This document shows, one piece after another, positions 46,258 to 55,470 of a DNA stretch of 64,000 bases. The DNA is from Acidobacteriota bacterium. GTDB lineage: Bacteria > Acidobacteriota > Blastocatellia > Pyrinomonadales > Pyrinomonadaceae. The translations under genes and the position numbers were made by a program. The stretch lies in assembly GCA_020199835.1 (NCBI GenBank), contig JAIVJV010000005.1:1-64000 (forward strand), given 5' to 3'. The notes beneath the pieces are model-generated. The model made no database searches. It saw only the letters and a list, made by a program, of their open reading frames with translations, and was not told where the DNA came from. Position 1 is the stretch's first letter; each line of letters begins with the position of its first letter.

Positions 46258-47250
46258 ATGACACAACCATCGCGGGCGGGGGTGATTTTCGCCTTCGCCG
46301 CCGTCTACATAATCTGGGGATCAACCTACATCGCCATCCGCTACGCGATCGAAACCCTGCCGCCGTTCTTAATGGCCGCGAGCCGCTTTTTGATCGCGGG
46401 TTCGATACTCTTCGCGTGGGCCAAGCTGAAGGGCAACGACGGCAGTTGGTCCTTCGCACACTGGCGCCGGGCATTCGTGATTGGCGCCTTGCTGTTGTTG
46501 TGCGGCAACGGCGCCGTGACCTGGGCCGAGAAATACATCGCGTCCAGTTTGGCCGCTTTGCTGGTGGCGACGGAGCCCTTGTGGGTCGTGTTATTGAACT
46601 GGATTCTGACGCGCGAACGTCCGAACGTAAAGGTGTTGTTTGGCGTGGTGCTTGGGCTCGTCGGCGTGGCAATGCTGGTGAGCGGCGGTGTTAATCATGA
46701 CCCGAATCAGACTCACATATCTTCTACGATGAGTGTCGTCGGCGCAGTTGTGGTCCTCGTGGCGGGATTTGCGTGGGCCGCAGGATCGGTCTACGCGAAT
46801 CGACGTCCAATCAAAACCGCGACGTCGCTGGCGGCGGGAATGCAGATGTTGGCTGGTGGGAGTTTGCTATTGATGCTGGGTCTGATCGCGGGCGATCTCC
46901 AGCGACTCAATTTGGCCGCTGCGTCGTGGGTCTCGCTCGGCGCCTTTGCGTACCTGGTCGTGTTTGGGTCGCTGGTCGCGTTTACGGCCTACAGTTGGTT
47001 GCTGCGCAACGTGACAACATCGAGCGCGGCGACGTACGCGTACGTGAATCCGGTAGTGGCGGTGTTGTTGGGCTGGTTTCTGGCGAGCGAGCCGTTGACA
47101 TTTCGGATGCTGATCGCCGCAGCCGTGATCGTGTGTTCGGTGGTGCTGATCACGACCTACGGCGCTGAACACACCCAAGCTGCGGAACACACGCAAGCTG
47201 CGGCGGCTTCGGTTCACGATTCCGAGTGTCCGACATACCGGAGCGCGTGA
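46258..47250 (+). CDS. EamA/DMT family transporter
   Basis: About 330 residues with ten membrane helices in two EamA repeats (AAVYIIWGSTYIAIRYAIE at the start; AYVNPVVAVLLGWFLASEPLT in the second). The signature of exporters for amino acids or metabolites (RhaT/YdcZ-type superfamily). Substrate unknown. The ATG follows six bases after an in-frame TTG. The C-terminal tail is polar. It converges with the APH-like kinase with only 3 bp between them. Confidence 0.88.
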   Translation: MTQPSRAGVIFAFAAVYIIWGSTYIAIRYAIETLPPFLMAASRFLIAGSILFAWAKLKGNDGSWSFAHWRRAFVIGALLLLCGNGAVTWAEKYIASSLAALLVATEPLWVVLLNWILTRERPNVKVLFGVVLGLVGVAMLVSGGVNHDPNQTHISSTMSVVGAVVVLVAGFAWAAGSVYANRRPIKTATSLAAGMQMLAGGSLLLMLGLIAGDLQRLNLAAASWVSLGAFAYLVVFGSLVAFTAYSWLLRNVTTSSAATYAYVNPVVAVLLGWFLASEPLTFRMLIAAAVIVCSVVLITTYGAEHTQAAEHTQAAAASVHDSECPTYRSA

Positions 47251-47253
47251 GGT

Positions 47254-48081
47254 TTATTGTCCGAGCATCGGTCTCACAGTGCGGGCGAGTTGTAACGCCA
47301 AGTTGTTGGGCTCAAGTGTGTGATCATCCTCGACCGTCCAGACGGCTGAGAGCACCGCTTGGGCGAAGGACCACTTGAGAGCGCGCGTGTAGTCGAGGGA
47401 AAGAAGAGTTGTCAGGATTTCGAGGCGACGCTCGACGGTGTTCCTATTTGCGAAGAGTTCCGGTACCTCGAACGGGTTTCTTAACAGCGCTCCGACTTCA
47501 TACTCCAAATCACCGACAAGGCCTTTCGGATCGATCGCCGTCCAGCCACGTTGACGATCGAGAAGTACGTTGTAGTGGTGCAGATCGGCGTGCAGGAGCA
47601 TGGTTGTTCGTTGCGATGCAGCGAGATCGTGAAACAGGAGTTGCGCTTTGCGAACAAGGTCGTGAGGAATCTGCTGGTCGCCGCTCTGTAAGTAACGATC
47701 GAAACCCCGTCCCCAATCCCCAATAGTTGGACACACGGCGGGCGCAGTGTGGTTCGCGAGCTTCGCGATCACCTGCGCGAGAATCGTCGTGGCTTCATCG
47801 TCTGCGCCACGCTTCACGAGGTTCACTAACTCTTCGCCCGGATCGAGTCGTTCCAGCAAAACGGCGCCGACCTCCGACTCGTAAACTCGCACAGCGCCGT
47901 CGCCGTCAAACGCGCGCAGCACCGCGCCGGAATGTAGTTCGTCAGCCTCCTTCCTGATTAGCTTCAGCACCACACGCCGGCCATCGCGCACACCAAAGCC
48001 GAGCACCGACGTTGCCGTCTCGCGCGTCTCTTCAAGCGTTAGGTTCCACTCAGCAGCTTTAGCTAGTAGCCGATCCTTCAT
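47254..48081 (-). CDS. APH(6)-like aminoglycoside/hydroxyurea phosphotransferase family kinase
   Basis: About 275 residues from MKDRLLAKAAEWN. Kinase-like motifs: VLKLIRKEADE (ATP lysine), LLHADLHHYNVLLD (catalytic Asp loop) and AIDPKGLVGDLEYEVGALLRNP (metal Asp). This is the streptomycin 6-phosphotransferase / APH_6_hur group. Many chromosomal members do not confer resistance, so the substrate is open. Divergent from the esterase with a 23-bp gap. Confidence 0.85.
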   Translation of the reverse strand: MKDRLLAKAAEWNLTLEETRETATSVLGFGVRDGRRVVLKLIRKEADELHSGAVLRAFDGDGAVRVYESEVGAVLLERLDPGEELVNLVKRGADDEATTILAQVIAKLANHTAPAVCPTIGDWGRGFDRYLQSGDQQIPHDLVRKAQLLFHDLAASQRTTMLLHADLHHYNVLLDRQRGWTAIDPKGLVGDLEYEVGALLRNPFEVPELFANRNTVERRLEILTTLLSLDYTRALKWSFAQAVLSAVWTVEDDHTLEPNNLALQLARTVRPMLGQ

Positions 48082-48104
48082 TCCTGCTAAATTATGCACT
48101 CCCT

Positions 48105-49835
48105 ATGAAAAACATATTCCAACTCGCACTGGCAGTAGTAGCGCTGGCCCTGGTTTTTGTCGAATCCAACGCCCAGAGCGCCAGCCCCACAGGGTTTGAG
48201 ATCTCGTTTCCCGCAACTCTCGATAAAGGCCCGATCGATGGCCGTTTGCTGTTGCTGATCTCCACCAGCACCGAGGGCGAGCCGCGCACTCAGATCAACG
48301 AAGACCTCAACACGCAACAAGTCTTTGGCGTCGACGTTGAAGGCTGGAGACCAGGCGAGAAGAAAACGTTGACCTCGAGCGCCTTTGGATATCCGCGGCG
48401 CAGTCTCGCTGACATTCCGCCGGGCGAATACACCGTTCAGGCGTTGCTGCATCGCTATGAAACTTTCAAACGCGCCGACGGCCACACCGTCAAGTTACCG
48501 ATGGACCGTGGCGAAGGACAACAATGGAGCCGCGCGCCGGGAAATCTCTACAGCACGCCGAAGCGCATGCGCATCGACGGCAACACGCCGCTTTCGATCG
48601 CGCTCGACAAAGTGATCCCGGCGATCGAGCCGCCGAAAGACACGAAATACATCAAGCACATCAAAATTCAAAGCGAGCGATTGACGAAATTCTGGGGACG
48701 GCCAATGCATCTCGGCGCGCACGTGCTCGTGCCGGAGGGTTTCGACTCGCACCCCGAGGCGCGCTACCCACTCGTCATCTTTCACGGCCATTTTCCGGCT
48801 GACTTCAGCAACTTTCGCGAACAGCCGCCCGATCCGAATCTCAAGCCCGTCTACAGCGAACGTTTCAAACTCGAGGGCTATAACCGCATCGTCCAGGAGC
48901 AGGCGCATCAGTTCTATAAAGAATGGACTGGTCCAAACTTTCCCCGCTTTCTGATCGTCGAGATTCAACACGCGAATCCGTATTACGACGACTCGTACGC
49001 GGTGAACTCCGCCAATCTTGGTCCATACGGCGACGCCATCACTTACGAGCTGATTCCCGAAATCGAAAAACGTTTTCGCGGCATCGGCCAGGGCTGGGCG
49101 CGTTTTCTTTACGGCGGCTCGACCGGCGGCTGGGAAGCGATGGCCGCGCAGATCTTCTATCCAGACGAGTACAACGGCAGTTGGGCCGCGTGTCCCGATC
49201 CGATCGACTTCCGCGCCTACACCGTCGTCAACATCTACGAACACGAGAACGCTTACTACGCCGACTCGAAATGGAAACGAATGCCGCGTCCCGGCAAGCG
49301 AAACTATCTCGGCGAACTGTCTGCCACTGTCGAAGACATGAATCACATGGAACTCGCGCTCGGCACAAACAGCCGTTCGGGCGGACAGTGGGACATTTGG
49401 CAGGCGGTCTATTCTCCGGTTGGACCTGACGGTTATCCAAAACCGATCTGGGACAAGTTGACGGGAAAGATCGATCGTTCGGTGGCCGAGTACTGGCGCG
49501 AGAATTACGACCTCAGTTACATCCTGAAACGCGATTGGGCGAACCTTGGACCAAAGCTCGCGGGCAAGATCAACATCTACGTCGGTGAAGCTGACAACTA
49601 CTTTCTCAACAACGCGGTGTACCTGGTTGAAGACTTTCTAAAGACGACGAAGAATCCGGCGTTTGGTGGCGAGATCGATTACGAACCTCGCGCGGAGCAT
49701 TGCTGGAACGGCGATCACACGCGTCCGAATGCGATCTCGCGACTGCGTTATCACCAGTTTTATGCGCCGAAGATCGTGGAACGAATCACGAAGAGTGCAC
49801 CGCCGGGAGCGGACCTAAAGAGCTGGAGGTATTAG
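48105..49835 (+). CDS. Exported alpha/beta-hydrolase (putative esterase)
   Basis: 576 residues with a signal peptide (cleavage near ESNAQS). An N-terminal beta domain (about 25-190) precedes an esterase-D-like hydrolase fold. The nucleophile elbow is YGGSTGGWEAMAA (Ser near residue 338), and a late EHCWNGDHT supplies a candidate histidine. Family members cleave acyl or feruloyl esters. The substrate is unknown. The 3' end overlaps the FAD oxidoreductase by 4 bp tail to tail. Confidence 0.75.
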   Translation: MKNIFQLALAVVALALVFVESNAQSASPTGFEISFPATLDKGPIDGRLLLLISTSTEGEPRTQINEDLNTQQVFGVDVEGWRPGEKKTLTSSAFGYPRRSLADIPPGEYTVQALLHRYETFKRADGHTVKLPMDRGEGQQWSRAPGNLYSTPKRMRIDGNTPLSIALDKVIPAIEPPKDTKYIKHIKIQSERLTKFWGRPMHLGAHVLVPEGFDSHPEARYPLVIFHGHFPADFSNFREQPPDPNLKPVYSERFKLEGYNRIVQEQAHQFYKEWTGPNFPRFLIVEIQHANPYYDDSYAVNSANLGPYGDAITYELIPEIEKRFRGIGQGWARFLYGGSTGGWEAMAAQIFYPDEYNGSWAACPDPIDFRAYTVVNIYEHENAYYADSKWKRMPRPGKRNYLGELSATVEDMNHMELALGTNSRSGGQWDIWQAVYSPVGPDGYPKPIWDKLTGKIDRSVAEYWRENYDLSYILKRDWANLGPKLAGKINIYVGEADNYFLNNAVYLVEDFLKTTKNPAFGGEIDYEPRAEHCWNGDHTRPNAISRLRYHQFYAPKIVERITKSAPPGADLKSWRY

Positions 49836-50962
49836 TCCACGGATTTTAGGGATTTCATGATTGAGGTGTGGGTTTCGAGAATTTGGTTTGCCTGTTCGGC
49901 GTTCGGTAGCAGTGACCAATCGTCGTGATCCCAGGTGCCGCCGAGAACGATCCCGTCGCGGCGCGGGAACATGTAGGCACTGCTGAGGTAGCAGTAATCG
50001 ATCTCCGGCTGCGGCAACAAGATCTCGAGTTGACCGCGGACGGGAATCAGTTCTTCATCGTCAAACAACGCGCGCGCTCCGAGACCGGTGCAGTTGAAAA
50101 CAACCGTCTCAGGCAAGCGCGCGATCTCGCGTCGATTACGAAACTCCTTCACGACCACACGCCCGCCGGCGATGTAAAAGTCGCGTAATAACGCGCTGAG
50201 ATAGATCGACGGCTCGATCAGCATCGTGGTTGACTCCCGCACGACTGGAAAGCCGAAGTAACGCGCCGGATCGCGATGAATCGCGACGGCAGGATAAAGC
50301 GCGTTTCCGCCGGCCAGCTCGCGTTCGACCGACATCTCGTTACGCATTAGCTCGTAAGTCTGGATCCAACGTACGCCGTATTCTGGCCCAACCAGCAATT
50401 GAAACGCGCGATTCGAGATCTGGCACGCGCGCAGAAACTGATCGTCGAACTTCGTGTCCACCATGTCGGGTTCATAGACAGACGTGGGCGACCACCAGGC
50501 ACCCGCGATGTTCGAAGTCGTATCGGGCGGCAGAGCCTTCGCGTAGATCGTCACCGTTCCCGGCCCGTTTTGAAAATAACGTTGCAGCAGACGAGCGACG
50601 GAGAGTCCGCTGACACCGCAACCGAGAACGGCGAACCGCCGCGCCCGTTTGGTCGCCACGAAGTTTCGCGCCAGATCGATCGCCAGCGACGCCGTTCCCC
50701 ACGAGAGCGTTACGCCGCCACCGCCGTGTCCGTAGTTATGGACCAGCAGTTTGTTGCCAAACTTTTCCGCATCCACGACGAAACCGCTGGCCCGATACGG
50801 TCGCAAACCAACGACCTCGCGAATAACACGATCGCGCGAAACATTCACCGGCGCAAAACGCCGTTCCGACGCGAATGTATGCGGCAGACGCGCGCTCATC
50901 AGCAGCAAACTCGTGGCGGTCGCGCCGCGCAAAAAGTCACGTCGATTGATGCGTCTACTCAT
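49832..50962 (-). CDS. Tat-exported D-amino-acid-oxidase-like FAD oxidoreductase
   Basis: About 376 residues. I place the start at MSRRINRRDFLRGATA, a clear twin-arginine signal. The upstream open frame only mirrors the divergent ligase gene. FAD motifs: FAVLGCGVSGLSVARLL, IAGAWWSP, VVFNCTGLGARALF, PVRGQLEIL and VLGGTWDHDD. This is the DAO/DASPO pattern. It would oxidise D-amino acids in the periplasm, if the family assignment holds for substrate. Divergent from ligD with 30 bp between starts. Confidence 0.85.
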   Translation of the reverse strand: MSRRINRRDFLRGATATSLLLMSARLPHTFASERRFAPVNVSRDRVIREVVGLRPYRASGFVVDAEKFGNKLLVHNYGHGGGGVTLSWGTASLAIDLARNFVATKRARRFAVLGCGVSGLSVARLLQRYFQNGPGTVTIYAKALPPDTTSNIAGAWWSPTSVYEPDMVDTKFDDQFLRACQISNRAFQLLVGPEYGVRWIQTYELMRNEMSVERELAGGNALYPAVAIHRDPARYFGFPVVRESTTMLIEPSIYLSALLRDFYIAGGRVVVKEFRNRREIARLPETVVFNCTGLGARALFDDEELIPVRGQLEILLPQPEIDYCYLSSAYMFPRRDGIVLGGTWDHDDWSLLPNAEQANQILETHTSIMKSLKSVD

Positions 50963-50992
50963 CTGCGCGAAGATTAGCGTAATCTTTGGCGC

Positions 50993-51823
50993 ATGTCTTC
51001 TTCTTTTCCCGAATGGCTCGTGCCGATGGCCGCGACGCTTACGCAGGAGCGATTCACCGGTCCGGAATGGCTTTTCGAGCGCAAGTTTGACGGCATTCGC
51101 TTGTTGGCTTTCAAAAGCGGCGCGGACGTTCAATTGTTTTCGCGCAATCATTTGCCGCAGCACGTGCCGGTTGTCAGGGACGCCATTCGAAAACTTCCAC
51201 ATGACGAACTGATCCTCGATGGCGAGATCACGTGGCCCGGCGGGAAGACCGGTTACCACGTGTTCGATGTCCTCTGGATTGACGGCCGCGACTTGCGACA
51301 TTTACCCCTCGAACAACGCCTCGAGTTGTTGAAACAGTTACCGCTGAGTGGTCCATTGCAGCGTGTCGAACAGGTTGACGATCCTTCGCCGTGGGAACGC
51401 GCACAAAGTGAAGGTTGGGAAGGCGTGATTGCGAAGCGCCGCGATTCACCGTACGAACATCGCCGCTCCCGAAACTGGTTAAAGATGAAGTGCGAACTTG
51501 CGCAAAACTTCATCGTCGGCGGCTTTACCGATCCACAAGGCAAGCGCGTCGGTCTTGGCGCGCTGCTCGTCGGTCACTACGAAGGCGAGGAGTTCGTTTA
51601 TGCAGGCCGGATCGGAACCGGCTTCGATACGCAGTTACTTTTGGATCTCCGCGCGCGATTGGACAAACTCGAGATGGGCAAGGCGCCGTTCACGAAAGCT
51701 GTCGGCCTGCCGCGTGTGCGCGCGCACTGGGTGCGACCGGAGGTCGTGGTAAAGGTCGGCTTCATCGAATGGACCGTGCATGGCAAGCTGCGCCATCCGC
51801 GTCTGTTAAGCGTAGTTGAATGA
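50993..51823 (+). CDS. ligD: LigD-type ATP-dependent DNA ligase
   Basis: 276 residues. The adenylated lysine is Lys31 in FERKFDGIRLLAF. Further ligase motifs are LDGEITW, WEGVIAKRRDSPY and WLKMKC, with an OB-fold C-terminus (VGGFTDPQGKR, VVVKVGFIEWT). This is the ligase module of the bacterial NHEJ enzyme LigD as a separate protein. The polymerase module follows as its own gene with an ATGA overlap. No nuclease module and no Ku gene are seen. Confidence 0.9.
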   Translation: MSSSFPEWLVPMAATLTQERFTGPEWLFERKFDGIRLLAFKSGADVQLFSRNHLPQHVPVVRDAIRKLPHDELILDGEITWPGGKTGYHVFDVLWIDGRDLRHLPLEQRLELLKQLPLSGPLQRVEQVDDPSPWERAQSEGWEGVIAKRRDSPYEHRRSRNWLKMKCELAQNFIVGGFTDPQGKRVGLGALLVGHYEGEEFVYAGRIGTGFDTQLLLDLRARLDKLEMGKAPFTKAVGLPRVRAHWVRPEVVVKVGFIEWTVHGKLRHPRLLSVVE

Positions 51824-52686
51824 TCACACATCCTGAGAAGGTGCTATTTCCCGGCGAGGAGATCACGAAAGGCGAACTCGCGGCGTATTACGAAGCGATC
51901 GCCCCGGTGATGCTGCCGCACCTGCGGCGAAGGCCGATCACGATGGAACGTTATCACCGCGGCATCAGTGCGCCGGGTTTCTTTCAAAAGGACGTGGTGA
52001 AAGGTTTTCCCGAGTGGCTCAAACGTGTTGAGGTGCCGAAACACGGTGGCACGGTCCATCACCCGATCGCGAACGACACGCGTTCACTGTTGTGGCTTGC
52101 AAATCAGAACAGCATCACGATTCACGTTTGGCCCTCGCGAACGCCAAATCTCTACCATCCGGATGTTTGTGTATTTGATCTCGATCCGGCGAAGGAAGAT
52201 GAGCTCGACTCGTTGCGCGCGGCAGCGTTGAACCTGCGCGACTTGTTAGCCGAACTCGGTTTGCCGTCGTGGATCAAAACCAGCGGATCAAAAGGGTTTC
52301 ATATCGCCGTGCCGCTCGATGGGAAGTCTGATTTCGGCACGGTTGCGCGCTTTGCACATCAGGTGGGACGCGTTTTGGTTGAACGCGATCCGGACCATCT
52401 GACGCAGGAGTTCAGCAAGGCGGATCGGGGTGGACGCATTCTCGTCGATACCGGGCGCAACGGTTACAGCGCGACGTTCGCGGCGGCGTACACAGTGCGC
52501 GCGAAGCCCGGCGCGCCAGTGTCTGCGCCGTGCACGTGGGAAGAGGTCGAGCGCGGTGAGGTGCATCCGCGGAGTTTTACGTTACGCATGATGGTCCCGC
52601 GCATTACGGAGGTTGGGGACCTGTGGTCTGAGATGCTTCGGAAGAAGCGCTCGCTACGACAAGCTTTACAGAAATTAGACGGATGA
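51820..52686 (+). CDS. ligD: LigD-type polymerase (primase-polymerase) domain protein
   Basis: 288 residues of the archaeo-eukaryotic primase fold. Motifs: HPEKVLFPG start, VFDLDPAKED (metal Asp pair), KTSGSKGFHIAVPL and LVDTGRNGYSATFAAAY. In NHEJ it adds nucleotides, often ribonucleotides, to fill broken ends. Coupled by a 4-bp overlap to the ligase gene. The 3' end overlaps hxlR by 12 bp. Confidence 0.92.
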   Translation: MITHPEKVLFPGEEITKGELAAYYEAIAPVMLPHLRRRPITMERYHRGISAPGFFQKDVVKGFPEWLKRVEVPKHGGTVHHPIANDTRSLLWLANQNSITIHVWPSRTPNLYHPDVCVFDLDPAKEDELDSLRAAALNLRDLLAELGLPSWIKTSGSKGFHIAVPLDGKSDFGTVARFAHQVGRVLVERDPDHLTQEFSKADRGGRILVDTGRNGYSATFAAAYTVRAKPGAPVSAPCTWEEVERGEVHPRSFTLRMMVPRITEVGDLWSEMLRKKRSLRQALQKLDG

Positions 52687-53082
52687 GTCGCCGGGACGTT
52701 CCAGGTGTGAGCGGCCCCACACGCGCACACTCTCAACCAGCGGCAACACCGAACTTCCATAATCCGTCAACGAATACACCACCGGCGCGGGTACTGCGCC
52801 TTTCGCTTCGCGACGCACGATCCCATCGTTCATCAACTCGCGAAGCTGTTGCGTGAGCACTTTCTGCGAAATGCTCGGCATCGCTCTGCGCAACGCAGCG
52901 AAGTGTTTGGGCGACTCCGCGAGCCAGTAAATGATGATCAGCTTCCATTTGCCGCCAATCGCCGCGAGCGCGGCAGTGAGTGGGCAGCCGCTGACGGGAT
53001 TGGGCCGACTGCGCTTTGCGCCGTTACCCGCACAGGTCTGTTCGGCATCGTTACCTGAAGGTGCGTTCTTGATAGCGCTCAT
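52675..53082 (-). CDS. HxlR family transcriptional regulator
   Basis: 135 residues. The winged-helix HxlR core (about 33-125) has the standard NPVSGCPLTAALAAIGGKWK lead with its conserved Cys, followed by ISQKVLTQQLRELMNDGIV and YSLTDYGSSVLPLV. HxlR proteins sense aldehydes, quinones or oxidants via that cysteine. It is divergent from the NIPSNAP gene, the likely target, over a 48-bp gap. Confidence 0.92.
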   Translation of the reverse strand: MSAIKNAPSGNDAEQTCAGNGAKRSRPNPVSGCPLTAALAAIGGKWKLIIIYWLAESPKHFAALRRAMPSISQKVLTQQLRELMNDGIVRREAKGAVPAPVVYSLTDYGSSVLPLVESVRVWGRSHLERPGDSSV

Positions 53083-53130
53083 AAGTCAGATTACATTCCT
53101 GGGCGAAGTTAAAGCAGCGGGAGGTTGTGG

Positions 53131-53460
53131 ATGATAGTAGAAGTGAGAAGCTACCGGATCAAGCCCGGAAAGCGTGATGAGTTCATCAAGCTGTTCGAGA
53201 GCCGCGCGATTCCGGCCCAAAGAGAATACGGTATGCAAGTCGTTGGTCCAATGCTGGACGTTGAGAACCCAAACAAGTTTGTCTTTTTGCGGAGTTTTCC
53301 GTCGCTCGAGGAACGCGATCGCATGAAGGACGCATTCTATGGCGGCGATTTGTGGAAGAACGAGCTGGAAGGGCTGGCGATGCCGCTGCTCGACAGTTAT
53401 GACGTCATACTTTGCGAAACGTCACCGGGTTGCGTTTTCGACTGGCAACAGGATGTGTGA
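53131..53460 (+). CDS. NIPSNAP family protein
   Basis: 109 residues from the ATG at 53131, which has GGGAGG as ribosome site six bases before. EVRSYRIKPGKRDEFIKLFE and FVFLRSFPSLEERDRMKDAFY are the family signature of this dimeric ferredoxin-like fold. Function in bacteria is unknown. Probably controlled by the divergent HxlR regulator. Its last 39 bp overlap the dipeptidase gene. Confidence 0.88.
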   Translation: MIVEVRSYRIKPGKRDEFIKLFESRAIPAQREYGMQVVGPMLDVENPNKFVFLRSFPSLEERDRMKDAFYGGDLWKNELEGLAMPLLDSYDVILCETSPGCVFDWQQDV

Positions 53461-54534
53461 GACTACCATTAAAAGAGGAGAAAACGTTGTGGGTTCACCG
53501 GTCCTACCGGGTTCAATCTGGTCAAAGCGGACGTTCATGATCGGATACTTCTGCCAGTCTTTGTAATCGAAGTGCCACCATTCGGCTTCGTACACCGTGA
53601 AGCCTTCAGCCTCCATCGCCGCGCGCAGCAGATCGCGATGCCAGCGTTGCAGCGAAGTGCCGCCCGGATAGTTGGGATAAGCGCGATCCGTGGTCTCGTC
53701 GTACGTGCTCACCATCTCGATCGGCTTCTTTGTCTTCAGGTCATAGAGCGTGATGTCCACCGCGCAACCGCGATTGTGGCGCGAACCTTTTGACGGATCA
53801 GCAACGAAGAGCTTTTTTTCATTCGGCGTTGCGTCCCAAAAAACTTTCGTCACGTACCACGGACGATAGGCGTCATGGACCAGCAGACCGTAGCCCAACG
53901 GTTTCAACTTGCGGTGCGCGCGCACGACCGATTCGGCTGCCGGCCTTTGCATAAACGCGCGCGGCTGCGCGTAGAAAGCCGAGCCGAACAGGTTGTTCGT
54001 GGTGGCGTAACGAACATCCAGACGGATCGTGGGATCGAGCTTGATCAACTCGACGAGATCGGACTTGAGAAACTCGCCGTTTTCACCAGGTGGTTGAGCG
54101 GCGAGTGCTTCCTTGAGTAGTTCGGGGACGGGCCGAACGGGTTCGACGCGCAACTGGTTCGCACCGGCTTCGGGCTCAATTTGGCGACGCGATAGCGTTG
54201 TGTCGGTGAGTTTGACTCGGATTGCGTGCCCACTCCGATCGCGTGTGAACACCAGTCGCTGGTTTGCGCGTGGTCCAACATTCGAGAAAGCAAAAACATT
54301 TCGCGAGACTTCTTGCAGTGGTTCGGCTTCGGCACGTTTGAACGACGCCGAGAGTTTTCCGTCTTTTTCGAGAATGTAGAGGATGTCGCTGTCTGGTCCG
54401 TACTCACCGATCAATCCGAGCCAGCGCGCTGGCGGCGCTGCGGGTTTCGGCGTGCTGACCTGCGCCGCCTGTGCGGTGCAAACGCAAACCGTCACGAACA
54501 ACAGGAACCCGATCTGTCTTATCTTGTTTTTCAT
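53422..54534 (-). CDS. Exported VanX-like D-alanyl-D-alanine dipeptidase
   Basis: 370 residues with a signal peptide (cleavage near AQAAQV). A beta domain (about 35-150) precedes a peptidase M15D domain (about 155-340). Zinc and catalytic motifs are SRHNRGCAVDITLYD and EAEWWHFDY. VanX/DdpX enzymes hydrolyse D-Ala-D-Ala. Here, with no vanA or vanH, wall-fragment recycling rather than vancomycin resistance is likely. The ATG overlaps the GNAT stop (ATGA). A 35-residue tail after the domain runs into the convergent NIPSNAP gene. Confidence 0.88.
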   Translation of the reverse strand: MKNKIRQIGFLLFVTVCVCTAQAAQVSTPKPAAPPARWLGLIGEYGPDSDILYILEKDGKLSASFKRAEAEPLQEVSRNVFAFSNVGPRANQRLVFTRDRSGHAIRVKLTDTTLSRRQIEPEAGANQLRVEPVRPVPELLKEALAAQPPGENGEFLKSDLVELIKLDPTIRLDVRYATTNNLFGSAFYAQPRAFMQRPAAESVVRAHRKLKPLGYGLLVHDAYRPWYVTKVFWDATPNEKKLFVADPSKGSRHNRGCAVDITLYDLKTKKPIEMVSTYDETTDRAYPNYPGGTSLQRWHRDLLRAAMEAEGFTVYEAEWWHFDYKDWQKYPIMNVRFDQIEPGRTGEPTTFSPLLMVVSHILLPVENATR

Positions 54535-55259
54535 TTGCCTAAAATGTAGATCCCCGTTTCCCCCTCACGATAAAACTCCCTAACGACATAACCCGCCTCC
54601 AGCGCTTCCGTAAAAGAACTTCGCGTCCGCTGACGCCATTCCCACGCCACCTCATCGCTCAACGCATTGACGTCCCCAGGTATCTCGATCAGCAGCTTGT
54701 CAGATAGATTCTCCAACTCTGCTTTTGCAGAATTGATCCGCTTCACCACGCGTTCGCTCGTCAACAACCACTTCACCCAAAATCGATCCGTGCCGCTCTG
54801 ATGCAAAAAACTGGACGCCTCTTCACCGTAGAAGTTGATCATGTAGCGATCGCAAACGACACCCAGCTTCGTGAAGTTGAAATACGCATTCAGACTCTGC
54901 AACGGATCGTACGTCCACGTGATCAAATTGATGCCCTGCGCCAGCACTTCTTCCCGTTGCGCGAGCTTGAGCTTGTAACCAAGATTGAAGTTGCGATACG
55001 CGTTCTTGACCGCAAGCATGTGCGAGTGATGGGCCATCTCGCCATCTTCCTTGGCCACAAATCCATACACGAACCCGACCAGCGTGTGGGCGTCGAAGGC
55101 ACCGAGCAGCACCCCACCCGCCGCTTTCGCGGCGATGAGCTGCGTGAGCGGGACGACGTCCATATCGGGAATGCCCCAGACTTCCTTTTGCAACTCCTCG
55201 ACGGCGCGCAGCTCGGCAAACGTCTCTATCTGGCGAATGGAGATGTTGTCAGAACTCAA
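54531..55259 (-). CDS. GNAT-like acetyltransferase (COG3375 type)
   Basis: 242 residues, TTG start. The N-terminal two thirds form a GNAT fold, with the acetyl-CoA region at AYRNFNLGYKLKLAQREEVL, and ITWTYDPLQSLNAYFNFTKLGV is typical of the predicted acetyltransferase family COG3375. Substrate unknown. Coupled to the downstream dipeptidase by ATGA. The start lies within the tail of a broken TonB-receptor fragment. Confidence 0.82.
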   Translation of the reverse strand: MSSDNISIRQIETFAELRAVEELQKEVWGIPDMDVVPLTQLIAAKAAGGVLLGAFDAHTLVGFVYGFVAKEDGEMAHHSHMLAVKNAYRNFNLGYKLKLAQREEVLAQGINLITWTYDPLQSLNAYFNFTKLGVVCDRYMINFYGEEASSFLHQSGTDRFWVKWLLTSERVVKRINSAKAELENLSDKLLIEIPGDVNALSDEVAWEWRQRTRSSFTEALEAGYVVREFYREGETGIYILGK

Positions 55260-55470
55260 CTCTTAATCCGATCTGTCCTTCTCTTCCGGGCCGCAGCCGT
55301 TCTCGTATATCAAAACTCTTTGTGAAGCGCATGTCCAGATTGACGTAGGGTGGCCCCGTGAATGCATTTCTTCCCGGGCCGAGATCGATTCCGTTAAGAG
55401 TACCATTGCCATCGGGTTCGGCACAGAAGCCGATGCGGCTGTGGCCTGCGCGCACATCGATCCTAATCGT
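55249..55470 (-). pseudogene. C-terminal remnant of a TonB-dependent receptor
   Basis: A 73-codon frame without a proper start reads like the end of an Oar-type TonB-dependent receptor: LGPGRNAFTGPPYVNLDMR, then FTKSFDIRERLRPGREG and GLRVEF. Real receptors continue with an FNxFN stretch and a final barrel strand, absent here because of a stop. The frame is blocked upstream as well. It lies directly before the GNAT gene. The rest of the 386-bp gap 55260-55645 shows no other gene. Confidence 0.55.

Noticed and set aside
47254-48081. Aminoglycoside resistance gene
   Set aside because: Family membership alone does not show resistance; there are no mobile flanks or other resistance genes.
50963-51301. 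N-terminal extension of the DAAO-like gene
   Set aside because: The frame is open only because it mirrors the ligase gene; the Tat signal at MSRRINRRDF marks the start.
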